Shown here: positions 15,933-23,772 of the stretch, piece after piece | Numbering within the stretch: the first letter of the stretch is position 1 | Layout of the letters: every line of letters begins with the position of its first letter | From: Palleronia sediminis | GTDB lineage: Bacteria; Pseudomonadota; Alphaproteobacteria; Rhodobacterales; Rhodobacteraceae | Direction of reading: 5' to 3' | Length of the DNA stretch: 64,000 nt | NCBI RefSeq assembly: GCF_004358695.1 | Contig: NZ_SNAA01000005.1 | Location: 124,001-188,000, forward strand | Program-made: the position numbers and the translations under genes | The notes under the pieces: generated by a model | Databases searched by the model: none | What the model was told of the DNA's origin: nothing | What the model saw: the letters and a program-made list of their open reading frames with translations, nothing else

Positions 15933-18326
15933 ATGGAACTGCCCATCGACGAGGTGCTGGACGATCTGCGCGAGGCGCTCGCGCGCGCGGGCCGCGCGGT
16001 GTTGCAGGCGCCTCCCGGCGCGGGCAAGACGACCCGCGTGCCGCTGGCGATCCTCGACATGGTGCCGGGCCGGATCGTGATGCTCGAGCCGCGGCGCCTT
16101 GCCGCGCGGGCGGCCGCGCATCGCATGGCCGAGACGCTGGGCGAGGCGGTTGGCGGCACCGTGGGCTATCGGATGCGCGGCGAGACCTGCATCGGCCCCG
16201 ACACGCGGATCGAGGTCATCACCGAAGGCATCCTCACGAGAATGCTGCAATCGGATCCCGCGCTGGACGGGATCGGCTGCGTCATCTTCGACGAGTTCCA
16301 CGAACGCTCTCTCAATGCCGATCTCGCGCTTGCCCTGACGTGGGAGGCGCGGCAGGCCCTGCGCGACGATCTCGGGGTCATCGTGATGTCGGCCACGCTG
16401 GATGCGGCCCCGGTCGCCGCCTTGCTCGACGCGGCCCCGGTCGTGACCAGCGCGGGGCGCAGCTTTCCGGTCGAGAATCGGTGGATCGACCGCGCCGTCG
16501 CCCCGCGCGACCGCGCCGCCGCCATGGCCGCGCTGATCCGGCAGGTGCTCGAGGACGAGACCGGCGGCGTGCTGTGTTTCCTGCCCGGCGCACCCGAGAT
16601 CCACCGCGTCGCCGCCCTGCTGGCCGGCGAGACGCGCGCCGAGATCCGCCCGCTTTACGGTACGCTGCCCTTTGCCGATCAGCGCCGGGCGATCGCGCCG
16701 TCGCCGGGGCGCAAGGTGGTACTGGCGACCTCCATCGCCGAGACCTCGCTCACCATCGAGGATGTGCGCATCGTCATCGACATGGGTCTGGCCCGGCGGG
16801 CGCGGTTCGACCCCGGATCGGGCATGTCGCGCCTGCTGACCGAACGCGTCAGTCGGGCCGAAGCGGCGCAGCGGGCGGGGCGCGCCGGGCGGGTGGCGCC
16901 CGGCATCGCGTGGAAGCTCTGGACCCGCGGCGAGGACGGCGCCCTGCCCGCCTTTCCTCCGCCCGAGATCGAGGCCGCCGACCTCGCCCCGCTCGCGCTC
17001 GAGCTTGCGCTGTGGGGCGCGGCCGATGCCGGGGCGCTGCCCTTCCTCACCCCGCCGCCCGCCCCCGCTTTGGCCGAGGCGCGCGCGCTGCTCGACGACC
17101 TCGGCGCGCTGCGCGACGGGCGCATCACCGATCACGGGCGGGCGCTGGCGGCGATGCCGCTCCACCCGAGGCTTGCGCATATGCAGGCCATCGCCGGGCG
17201 CGGCGCCGCCCCCCTGGCCGCCATCCTGTCCGATCGCAACCCGCTGCGCGACCGCGGTGCGGACCTGGCGCTGCGGCTGCGCGCGCTGGACGATCCGGGG
17301 GCCTTCGGCATGGCCCGCGCCACGGCCGAGCGGTTGCGGACCGAGGCGCGGCGGCTGGCGAAACTCGCCCCGGCCGTGCCCAAGCGGGACGCGCTGTCGC
17401 CCGCGCAGGCCGTCGCGCTGGCCTATCCCGACCGGATCGGTCTGCGGCGCGCGGGCGAGGCGCCGCGCTGGCTGCTGTCGGGCGGCAAGGGCGCGCGGAT
17501 GGACGACGCCGACCCGCTGGCCGGTCAACGCCTGCTGGTGGTCAGCGATACCGACGGCAACCCGCGCGAGGCCCGGATCCGCCAGGCCATCGCCATCTCG
17601 GACGCCGAGTTGCGCGCCGTGCTGGGCGACCGGATCGCGACGGTCGAGACCTGCGCCTGGTCGCGCCGCACGGGCCGGGTCGAGGCGCGGCGGCAGGACC
17701 GGCTCGGGGCCATCGCGCTCGACGACCGCGCCTGGACCGACGCCCCGCCCGAGGCGCTGGCCCGCGCCATGCTGGACGGCGTGCGCGAGCTCGGGCTCGT
17801 CCCTTCGGCGGCGGCGCGGCGGTTCCTGTCGCGCGTCCGTTTGCTGGGGCTGTTCGACACCGGTGAAACCGCCCTGCTCGACACGGCCGAAGACTGGCTG
17901 CTGCCCTATCTCGGCGGGGTGCGCAGCGCCGCCGATTGGCGGCGGTTCGACCTTTTGCCGCCGCTTCAGGCCCGGCTCGACTGGGCTGCGCGCCAAAGGC
18001 TGGATGAAGAGGTGCCCCCCGCGCTCATCACGCCCCTCGGCCGGGCGGTGCCCATCGATTACGACGGCGACGCCCCCGAGGTGGCGCTGCGCGTGCAGGA
18101 ACTCTATGGCATGACGCGGCACCCCCTTGTCGCGGGGCGGCCGCTCAAGCTCACGCTCTTGTCGCCGGCGGGGCGGCCCGTGCAGGTGACGATGGATCTG
18201 CCCGGCTTCTGGGCCGGAAGCTGGGCCGACGTGCGCAAGGACATGCGCGCGCGCTATCCCAAACATCCCTGGCCCGAGGACCCGACCGTGGCCGCGCCGA
18301 CCCTCAGGACGAAACGAAAGGACTAG
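15933..18326 (+). CDS. hrpB: ATP-dependent helicase HrpB
   Basis: DEAH-family superfamily 2 helicase; its cellular role in alphaproteobacteria is not well defined. The 797-residue protein has all helicase motifs: QAPPGAGKTT (I, residues 25-34), EPRRLAAR (Ia), ITEGILTRML, DEFH (II, 121-124), SAT (III, 154-156), TSIAETSLTI (V) and QRAGRAGR (VI). A helicase-associated domain and a C-terminal HrpB-specific region follow (VPIDYDGDAPEV, RYPKHPWPEDP at the end). ATG 15933 opens just before the helicase core. A small gene follows 4 bases later. Confidence 0.95.
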   Translation: MELPIDEVLDDLREALARAGRAVLQAPPGAGKTTRVPLAILDMVPGRIVMLEPRRLAARAAAHRMAETLGEAVGGTVGYRMRGETCIGPDTRIEVITEGILTRMLQSDPALDGIGCVIFDEFHERSLNADLALALTWEARQALRDDLGVIVMSATLDAAPVAALLDAAPVVTSAGRSFPVENRWIDRAVAPRDRAAAMAALIRQVLEDETGGVLCFLPGAPEIHRVAALLAGETRAEIRPLYGTLPFADQRRAIAPSPGRKVVLATSIAETSLTIEDVRIVIDMGLARRARFDPGSGMSRLLTERVSRAEAAQRAGRAGRVAPGIAWKLWTRGEDGALPAFPPPEIEAADLAPLALELALWGAADAGALPFLTPPPAPALAEARALLDDLGALRDGRITDHGRALAAMPLHPRLAHMQAIAGRGAAPLAAILSDRNPLRDRGADLALRLRALDDPGAFGMARATAERLRTEARRLAKLAPAVPKRDALSPAQAVALAYPDRIGLRRAGEAPRWLLSGGKGARMDDADPLAGQRLLVVSDTDGNPREARIRQAIAISDAELRAVLGDRIATVETCAWSRRTGRVEARRQDRLGAIALDDRAWTDAPPEALARAMLDGVRELGLVPSAAARRFLSRVRLLGLFDTGETALLDTAEDWLLPYLGGVRSAADWRRFDLLPPLQARLDWAARQRLDEEVPPALITPLGRAVPIDYDGDAPEVALRVQELYGMTRHPLVAGRPLKLTLLSPAGRPVQVTMDLPGFWAGSWADVRKDMRARYPKHPWPEDPTVAAPTLRTKRKD

Positions 18327-18330
18327 CCCC

Positions 18331-18534
18331 ATGACCCTCTTGGAACAGGTCGCCGACGAGCTTGCGCGCGAAACGATCCGCCTGATCGAGGCCGGTGCCG
18401 ACGAGACGCTCGTCGCCCGCGTGGCCGAGGCCATCGTCAATGCCAGCCAGACCATGGAAGAGGCATACCTGACCGCGGTGCGCGTGCGCCGGGCCGAGGC
18501 GCGCGCCCGCGCGGTGCTGGCCGCCGCGGGCTGA
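18331..18534 (+). CDS. Small helical protein downstream of hrpB
   Basis: Unrecognised 67-residue protein predicted to be almost entirely alpha-helical, with alternating acidic and basic residues (for example RETIRLIEAGADETLVARVAE near the N-terminus, quoted in part) and no cysteine or signal peptide. The ATG lies 4 bases after the hrpB stop, with AAAGGA in the hrpB end acting as ribosome site, so it is probably co-translated with hrpB. Its high GC third positions match its neighbours. It could be a small partner of HrpB, or an unrelated conserved protein. Confidence 0.65.
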   Translation: MTLLEQVADELARETIRLIEAGADETLVARVAEAIVNASQTMEEAYLTAVRVRRAEARARAVLAAAG

Positions 18535-18538
18535 GCCG

Positions 18539-19312
18539 TCAGCCGCGGTCGTCGAGCTTGCGCTCGATCGCGTCGAGCCGCGCCATCACCCCGTCGCGAT
18601 AGGCATCGCGGCTTTCCACGTCCTCGGCCTCGTGCGCATCCTGCATCGAGTTCACGATCAGGCCCACGATCAGGTTCACCACGGCGAAGGTCGTGATCAT
18701 GATGAACGGCACGAAGAACGCCCAGGCATAGGGAAACCGCTCCATCACCGGGCGGACGATGCCCATGGACCACGATTCCAGCGTCATGATCTGGAACAGC
18801 GTGTAGGCCGACCGGCCGAGCCCGCCGAACCATTCGGGAAAGGCCGCGCCAAAGAGCTTGGTGGCCATGACGGCGCCGATATAGAAGATCAGCGTCATCA
18901 GCAGGAACACGCTCGCCATGCCGGGCAGCGCGGTCAGCAACCCCTCGACCACGCGGCGCAGTTGCGGCGCGACCGAGATCACGCGCAGCGCCCGCAGGAT
19001 GCGCAGCGCGCGCAGCACCGACACCCCTTCGGAGGCGGGCAAGAGCGCGATGGCCACCACGAAGAAATCGAACAGGTTCCAGCCGGATCGAAAGAAGCGC
19101 GGCCCGAACGCCACCAGCTTGAGCGCGATCTCGGCCACGAAGATCGTCAGGCACAGCATGTCGACCGCGCGCACCAGCCCGCCGAATCGCGACATGATCG
19201 CGGTCGAGGTCTCCATCCCCAGGGTGATCGCGTTCACCACGATGACCGCGATGATCGCGTTCTGCACCCTGGGGCTGGTCAGCCAGGCGCCAAGGCGGGC
19301 ACGGGCGGTCAT
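18539..19312 (-). CDS. Voltage-gated sodium channel, NaChBac/NavAb type
   Basis: Six-helix ion transport protein expected to form a homotetrameric Na+ channel in the inner membrane. The 257-residue length is normal. The S4 voltage sensor has arginines every third residue (R101, R104, R107, R110 in RALRILRALR). The pore carries the selectivity filter TLESWSM (residues 177-183), the same as in NavAb. S5 and S6 flank it, and the C-terminus is a charged helix (about 235-257) typical of the tetramerising coiled coil. It converges with the small hrpB-linked gene 4 bases away and has a GANTC-rich upstream region. Confidence 0.93.
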   Translation of the reverse strand: MTARARLGAWLTSPRVQNAIIAVIVVNAITLGMETSTAIMSRFGGLVRAVDMLCLTIFVAEIALKLVAFGPRFFRSGWNLFDFFVVAIALLPASEGVSVLRALRILRALRVISVAPQLRRVVEGLLTALPGMASVFLLMTLIFYIGAVMATKLFGAAFPEWFGGLGRSAYTLFQIMTLESWSMGIVRPVMERFPYAWAFFVPFIMITTFAVVNLIVGLIVNSMQDAHEAEDVESRDAYRDGVMARLDAIERKLDDRG

Positions 19313-19339
19313 GGCAAGCTCCGGTCATGGGTCGCATCC

Positions 19340-19368
19340 TGAATCGACAATCGCCGCGCCCCCGTCAA
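19340..19368 (-). promoter_or_regulatory. Putative Nav channel promoter with GANTC in the -10
   Basis: Minus-strand -35 TTGACG (19363-19368), a 17-base spacer, -10 GATTCA (19340-19345). The -10 contains GATTC, a CcrM methylation site. Two further GANTC sites are at 19417-19421 and 19478-19482. Confidence 0.38.
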
Positions 19369-19485
19369 CGGATCGGATCGCCGGCTTCGACGTCAGGAAA
19401 CCACGCAAAGGTTTACGATTCGTTCACATCCGTTCCGTATCACCGGACCATGATGCAACGATTTCGACATATCCTGCGATTCGCG

Positions 19486-20391
19486 TCATACGCCAAGGCA
19501 ATGGCGCATGATCGCCTTTTGCGCATGCAGACGGTTCTCGGCCTCGTCGAAGATGACCGAATGCGGCCCGTCCATCACCTCGGACGTGGCCTCGTCGTCG
19601 CGATGGGCCGGCAGGCAGTGCATGAACAGCGCGTCGGGCGCCGCGCGCGCCATCAGCGCGGCGTTCACCTGGTAGGGGCGCAACTGGTTGTGGCGCCGTT
19701 CGCGCGCCGATTGCGGGTCGTGCATCGACACCCACGTATCGGTCACGACGAGATCCGCGCCCGCGACGGCCCGTGCCGGGTCACGCTCGATCGTGATGAA
19801 ATCGCGCAGCGCCGGCTCGGGGTCGAGCGTTTCGGGCCCGGTAAAGGTCAGGTCGAACCCGAATTGCCGGCTCGCATGGGCGAAGCTGGTGAACACGTTG
19901 TTGCCGTCGCCCGACCACACCACCTTGCGTCCGGCGATGGGGCCGCGATGTTCCTCGTAGGTCATCAGGTCGGCCATGATCTGGCAGGGGTGGCTGCGAT
20001 TCGTCAGCCCGTTGATGACCGGCACGTCGGCATGCTCCGCCATCTCGACAAGCGTCGCCTCTTCGAAGGTGCGGATCATGATGAGATCGACATAGCGCGA
20101 CATGACCCGCGCGGTGTCGGCGATGGTCTCGCCATGGCCGAGCTGCATGTCCGCCCCCGACAGGACCAGCGTCTCGCCGCCCATCTGCCGGACGCCCACG
20201 TCGAAACTGACCCGCGTGCGGGTCGATGGCTTTTCGAAGATCAGCGCGACCATCCGCCCCTCGAGCGGCAGGATATCGTCGGGCGCCCCGCGCGGACGGC
20301 CCGCGCGCGCGGCCTTCATCTCGCGCGCGGCGTCCAGGATCCCGCGCAGGGCGGCGGGGTCGGTTTGGTCGATATCGAGAAAATGCTGCAT
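19486..20391 (-). CDS. argF: Ornithine carbamoyltransferase
   Basis: Makes citrulline from ornithine and carbamoyl phosphate in arginine synthesis. The 301-residue protein has the carbamoyl-phosphate motif STRTR (residues 56-60), HPCQ for carbamoyl binding and HCLPAHR near the C-terminus. DTWVSM is the ornithine loop. ATG 20391 has GAGGAG about 6 bases upstream, so it is preferred to the in-frame start at 20409. It follows argD by 66 bases and probably shares its promoter. Confidence 0.96.
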   Translation of the reverse strand: MQHFLDIDQTDPAALRGILDAAREMKAARAGRPRGAPDDILPLEGRMVALIFEKPSTRTRVSFDVGVRQMGGETLVLSGADMQLGHGETIADTARVMSRYVDLIMIRTFEEATLVEMAEHADVPVINGLTNRSHPCQIMADLMTYEEHRGPIAGRKVVWSGDGNNVFTSFAHASRQFGFDLTFTGPETLDPEPALRDFITIERDPARAVAGADLVVTDTWVSMHDPQSARERRHNQLRPYQVNAALMARAAPDALFMHCLPAHRDDEATSEVMDGPHSVIFDEAENRLHAQKAIMRHCLGV

Positions 20392-20457
20392 CCTGGCTCC
20401 TCGGGTCATGCGCGGATCGGGCCCGACGGCCCGGCTTTCGGTAGGGGGGCGGCGATC

Positions 20458-21639
20458 TCAGGCCGCGGCGGGGCGCAGGGCCTCTGCCGCGCGGTCGAGC
20501 CGGGCGACGGACTCGTCGATCTCGGCGTCGGTGACGGTCAGCGCCGGCAAGAGCCGCACCACGTCGCCGGCGGCCGGCACCGTCAGCACATGCGCGTCGT
20601 ATCCCGCGCGTACCAGCTCGGCGACCGGCACGCGGCATTCCAGCCCCAGCATCAGGCCCCGCCCCCGGATGCCCGAGAACACGTCGGGATGCGCGTCGAC
20701 CAGGCCGCCCAGCCGCTGCTGCAGATGCCCCGCCGCCTGCGACACGCGCGGCAGGAACGCCGGGTCGCCCGCCACGATCTCGACCACGCGGGCGCCGACC
20801 GCGCAGGCCAGCGGGTTGCCGCCATAGGTCGAGCCATGGGTGCCCGCGACCATCGGCGCCGCGGCGCGCTCCGTGGCCAGCACGGCGCCCAACGGGAACC
20901 CACCGCCGATGCCCTTGGCCACCATTATGATATCGGGCGTCACGCCCGCCCATTCATGCGCGAACAGCCGGCCCGTGCGCCCCATGCCGCATTGCACCTC
21001 GTCGAGGATCAGCAGCACGCCATGCTCGTCGCAGAGCGCGCGCAGCCCCTTGAGACAGTGATCCGGCAGGACCCGAATGCCCCCCTCGCCCTGGATCGGC
21101 TCGATCATCACGGCGGCAGTGCCCGGCCCGATCGCCGTGCGCAGGGCGGCGTGATCGCCCCAGGGCAACTGCCGGAACCCCGGCAGCAGCGGGGCGAAGC
21201 CCTCGGTCATCTTCTTCGACCCGCTGGCCGCGATGGCGGCGGCGGACCGGCCGTGGAAACACCCCTCGAAGGTCAGGATCTCGGTCCGATCCTCACCTCG
21301 GTCGTACCAGAACCGCCGCGCCATCTTGATGGCGAGCTCGCAGGCCTCGGTGCCCGAATTGGTGAAGAACGCCGTATCGGCAAAGCTGTGTTCGACCAGC
21401 AGATCCGCCAGTTTCTGCTGGGCCGGGATCCGGTAGAGGTTCGAGACATGCCACAGCGCCTGCGCCTGGTCGGTCAGCGTCTCGACCAGCGCGGGGTGCG
21501 CATGGCCCAGCGCGTTCACCGCGATCCCGGCGCCGAAATCGAGATATCGCTCGCCCTCGGCGGTCCACAGCCAGCTTCCCTCGCCGCGGACGAATTCCAG
21601 CGGCGCGCGGTTATATGTCGGAAGGATCGAAGGAATCAT
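20458..21639 (-). CDS. argD: Acetylornithine/ornithine-type aminotransferase
   Basis: Class III PLP aminotransferase that makes N-acetylornithine in arginine synthesis; it may also act on succinyldiaminopimelate. The 393-residue protein shows TNSGTEACELAIKMAR (about 94-109), the IEPIQGEGG segment, LDEVQCGMGRTG, and the PLP lysine in VAKGIGGGFPLGA. GTHGSTYGGNPLA is the expected second phosphate-binding loop. ATG 21639 is preferred to an upstream in-frame start because homologues begin at MIPSILPTYNR. It is first in the argD-argF operon. Confidence 0.94.
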   Translation of the reverse strand: MIPSILPTYNRAPLEFVRGEGSWLWTAEGERYLDFGAGIAVNALGHAHPALVETLTDQAQALWHVSNLYRIPAQQKLADLLVEHSFADTAFFTNSGTEACELAIKMARRFWYDRGEDRTEILTFEGCFHGRSAAAIAASGSKKMTEGFAPLLPGFRQLPWGDHAALRTAIGPGTAAVMIEPIQGEGGIRVLPDHCLKGLRALCDEHGVLLILDEVQCGMGRTGRLFAHEWAGVTPDIIMVAKGIGGGFPLGAVLATERAAAPMVAGTHGSTYGGNPLACAVGARVVEIVAGDPAFLPRVSQAAGHLQQRLGGLVDAHPDVFSGIRGRGLMLGLECRVPVAELVRAGYDAHVLTVPAAGDVVRLLPALTVTDAEIDESVARLDRAAEALRPAAA

Positions 21640-21787
21640 GGGTGCGGTCCTGACAGAGACGCGGATCGGAAGGGGGGATGGACGAAAGCCGGTGCGCCGC
21701 GCCCGGACGGGGTCCGGCACGCGGCCCGCATGGAGTCAGCGGCGCCGTCGGAGGCGGGTGGATACGGCATCGTGCGTCATGGCAAAC

Positions 21788-21816
21788 GGCATACCCCTGC
21801 GTCATGGCCCGCGCAA
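21788..21816 (-). promoter_or_regulatory. Putative argD-argF promoter with a repeat in the spacer
   Basis: Minus-strand -35 TTGCGC (21811-21816), a 17-base spacer, -10 TATGCC (21788-21793). An 11-base direct repeat, TGCGTCATGGC on the plus strand, occurs at 21773-21783 and 21798-21808; the second copy lies between the -35 and the -10. Confidence 0.4.
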
Positions 21817-21828
21817 GACCCCGCCCCT

Positions 21829-22650
21829 TCAGCCCTTGAGCCGGTAGCCGCGCGCGAGCCACCGCCATCCCACCGCCATCAGCGCGGCGGTGACCCCGAC
21901 CGACACCAGCGCCCCCAGCACCGGCGACGCGTCCGACGTGCCGAGCGTGCCATAGCGCGCGCCGTCGATGAGGTAGAAGAACGGGTTGAGATGCGACAGC
22001 GATACCAGCGGCGGGGGCAGCGCCTCGATCGAGTAGAAGGTGCCCGACAGGAAACTCAGCGGCGTGATGATGAAATTCGTGATCGCCGACATCTGGTCGA
22101 ACTTATTGGCGACGATTCCCGCCAGCAGGCCCAGCGCGCCCATCATCGCCCCGCCCAGCACGATGAACAGCAGCAGCCACCACGGATGCGCAAGCCCGGT
22201 GCCGATCACGGTGACCATGACGAAACCGATGACCATCGCCACAAGCGCACCGCGCGCAAGACCGCCCGCCAGGTATCCCGCCAGCAATTCGAGCGGCGAG
22301 AGCGGCGGCATCAGCGTATCGACGATATTTCCCTGCACCTTGGCCGCCAGAAGCGACGAAGACGTGTTGGCAAAAGCGTTCTGGATCACGGTCATCATCA
22401 ACAGCCCCGGCGCGATGAACTGCACGAAGGGCACGCCCATCACGTCGCCCCGCGTGGGCCCGATGGCGATGGCGAAGACCGCGAGGAACAGCCCCGCGTT
22501 GATCAGCGGGCCCAGCACGGTCTGGCTCCAGATCGACAGGAACCGGCGGCATTCCCTTTCGGCCAGGGTGATCGTGCCGCGGGCGTTCCAGCGCCCGAAC
22601 CGGCGCACGCCCATGTCCGCGGGCCTGCGCGTCCGTTCGATATCCGTCAT
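21829..22650 (-). CDS. ABC-2 type transporter permease
   Basis: Inner-membrane permease of an ABC-2 exporter (273 residues) of the NodJ/YadH kind. Six hydrophobic helices can be placed, and the family segment FIITPLSFLSGTFYSIEALPP (here split: SFLSGTFY at about residues 203-210) precedes HLNPFFYLIDG. The N-terminus carries a cytoplasmic stretch with ECRRFL. No ATPase gene lies on either side, so it must pair with an ABC protein coded elsewhere. Its 3' end lies close to the argD promoter. The cargo is unknown. Confidence 0.85.
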   Translation of the reverse strand: MTDIERTRRPADMGVRRFGRWNARGTITLAERECRRFLSIWSQTVLGPLINAGLFLAVFAIAIGPTRGDVMGVPFVQFIAPGLLMMTVIQNAFANTSSSLLAAKVQGNIVDTLMPPLSPLELLAGYLAGGLARGALVAMVIGFVMVTVIGTGLAHPWWLLLFIVLGGAMMGALGLLAGIVANKFDQMSAITNFIITPLSFLSGTFYSIEALPPPLVSLSHLNPFFYLIDGARYGTLGTSDASPVLGALVSVGVTAALMAVGWRWLARGYRLKG

Positions 22651-22690
22651 GCGTTCCCGCTTTCGTTTGGTGCAATCGGGCGCGGCCACC

Positions 22691-22718
22691 TTGTTTCGGC
22701 CGCGCGCGTGATTAGAAT
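22691..22718 (+). promoter_or_regulatory. Putative gcrA promoter
   Basis: TTGTTT (22691-22696), a 16-base spacer and TAGAAT (22713-22718), giving a leader of about 75 bases before the gcrA ATG. It is one of the AT-richest spots in this region. Confidence 0.4.
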
Positions 22719-22740
22719 AGCGGTCCGACCGAATACTCAA

Positions 22741-22771
22741 GGCAGGACCCCGGCTTTTCGCCGCTCCTGCC
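22741..22771 (+). promoter_or_regulatory. Stem-loop in the gcrA leader
   Basis: A perfect 7-bp outer stem (GGCAGGA / TCCTGCC) encloses an inner CGGC-TTTTC-GCCG hairpin, between the predicted promoter and the gcrA ribosome site. No T-run follows, so it is more likely a leader structure than a terminator. Confidence 0.45.
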
Positions 22772-22801
22772 CTGACGACCCCCAGCCGAGCGGAGCTTGT
22801 G

Positions 22802-23377
22802 ATGTCCTGGACCGACGAACGCGTCGCGCTTCTCACGAAGATGTGGCACGAGGGGCAATCGGCCTCGCAGATTGCCAAGGAACTTGGCGGCGTGACGCGC
22901 AATGCCGTGATCGGCAAGGTGCATCGCCTTGGCCTTTCGGGCCGCGATGCCGAACCGCCCAAGACGGCGGAGCCTGCCGCCCCGCCCCTGGCCGCGGAAC
23001 CGGCCGCCGCCGAGGCCCCGGCGCCCGACCCAGTGCCCGAGCCGGAACCCGAGGCCGAGCCCGAGCCCGAAGAGGCGCCGGTCCAGATGCCGCCGCGCCG
23101 CCAGATCATCCCCGCGGGCCAGCCCCTGCCGCCGCAACCCTCGGCCAACGAGATCGACCCCGAGGCGCTGGCCAATGTGCGCGAGGTCGAAAAGACGGCC
23201 AAGCGCATCAGCCTGATGGAGCTGACCGAGCGGGTCTGCAAATGGCCCATCGGCGACCCCGCCACCGAGGATTTCGCCTTTTGCGGCCTCGCGGTGGAGC
23301 CGGGCAAACCCTATTGCGAGGCCCATGTCGGCGTGGCCTTCCAGCCGATGTCCTCGCGGCGCGACCGCCGCCGCTAG
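22802..23377 (+). CDS. gcrA: GcrA cell cycle regulator
   Basis: Sigma70-associated transcription factor that acts with CcrM methylation of GANTC sites to time cell-cycle genes in alphaproteobacteria. The 191-residue protein starts MSWTDERVALLTKMWHEG and continues with the helix-turn-helix-like SASQIAKELGGVTRNAVIGK (residues 20-39 region). A long Pro/Glu/Ala linker (about 65-110) leads to the conserved C-terminal sigma-binding region with CKWPIGDP and FCG. ATG 22802 was taken rather than the GTG one codon earlier; GGAG sits 6 bases before it. Its TAG stop overlaps that of the next convergent gene. Confidence 0.95.
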   Translation: MSWTDERVALLTKMWHEGQSASQIAKELGGVTRNAVIGKVHRLGLSGRDAEPPKTAEPAAPPLAAEPAAAEAPAPDPVPEPEPEAEPEPEEAPVQMPPRRQIIPAGQPLPPQPSANEIDPEALANVREVEKTAKRISLMELTERVCKWPIGDPATEDFAFCGLAVEPGKPYCEAHVGVAFQPMSSRRDRRR

Positions 23378-23772
23378 GATCCGGCGCCGGTCCAGCCCTC
23401 GACCTGCTCGCGCAGCGCCTCGACCAGGTCCGCGGCCTCGGTCGGGTGCGAAAACACCGGCACCGTCGGAAAGGTGCGGGCAAGCGCCTGTGCAACGGCG
23501 GGGTCGGCCACCGCGACCACGGGCGCGCCGCGATGGTGGAGCGATGCCACCAGCCGTGCCCCCGCCCCGCCGGGACCGGCCAGCGCCAGAATCGCCCCGT
23601 CGAGCCGCGCGGCGCGCCATTCGGGCAGAGCCGCGTCGTCGAGCCGGTCGGGCCCGCGCGGCACCGCGCCCGCCGCGCGGATCGCATCGCCCAAGCCTGC
23701 CGGCAAAAGCTCTGCGGCGACATCGTCCGCCGCCAGTCCGATGACCCTGTCGGCCGCGTTTTCCATGCTCAT
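23374..23772 (-). CDS. Receiver-like protein coupled to the HWE kinase
   Basis: 132-residue protein without a firm family match. The layout suggests a degenerate response-regulator receiver fold: an initial hydrophobic strand VIGLAADD, a strand ILALAGPGG where the phosphoacceptor aspartate would be expected, a strand GAPVVAVAD and a last strand-helix VPVFSHPTEAADLVEALREQV. The usual Asp at the second strand and Lys at the fifth strand are not found, so it is unlikely to be phosphorylated in the usual way. Its ATG overlaps the kinase stop (ATGA), which points to a partner role. The fold call is inference. Confidence 0.6.
   Translation of the reverse strand: MSMENAADRVIGLAADDVAAELLPAGLGDAIRAAGAVPRGPDRLDDAALPEWRAARLDGAILALAGPGGAGARLVASLHHRGAPVVAVADPAVAQALARTFPTVPVFSHPTEAADLVEALREQVEGWTGAGS

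Noticed and set aside
14340..19337. A 1665-codon minus-strand open frame across rpmB, meaB and hrpB
   Set aside because: It is a shadow frame; the low-complexity Arg/Ala/Gly composition and the real genes over the same bases exclude it.
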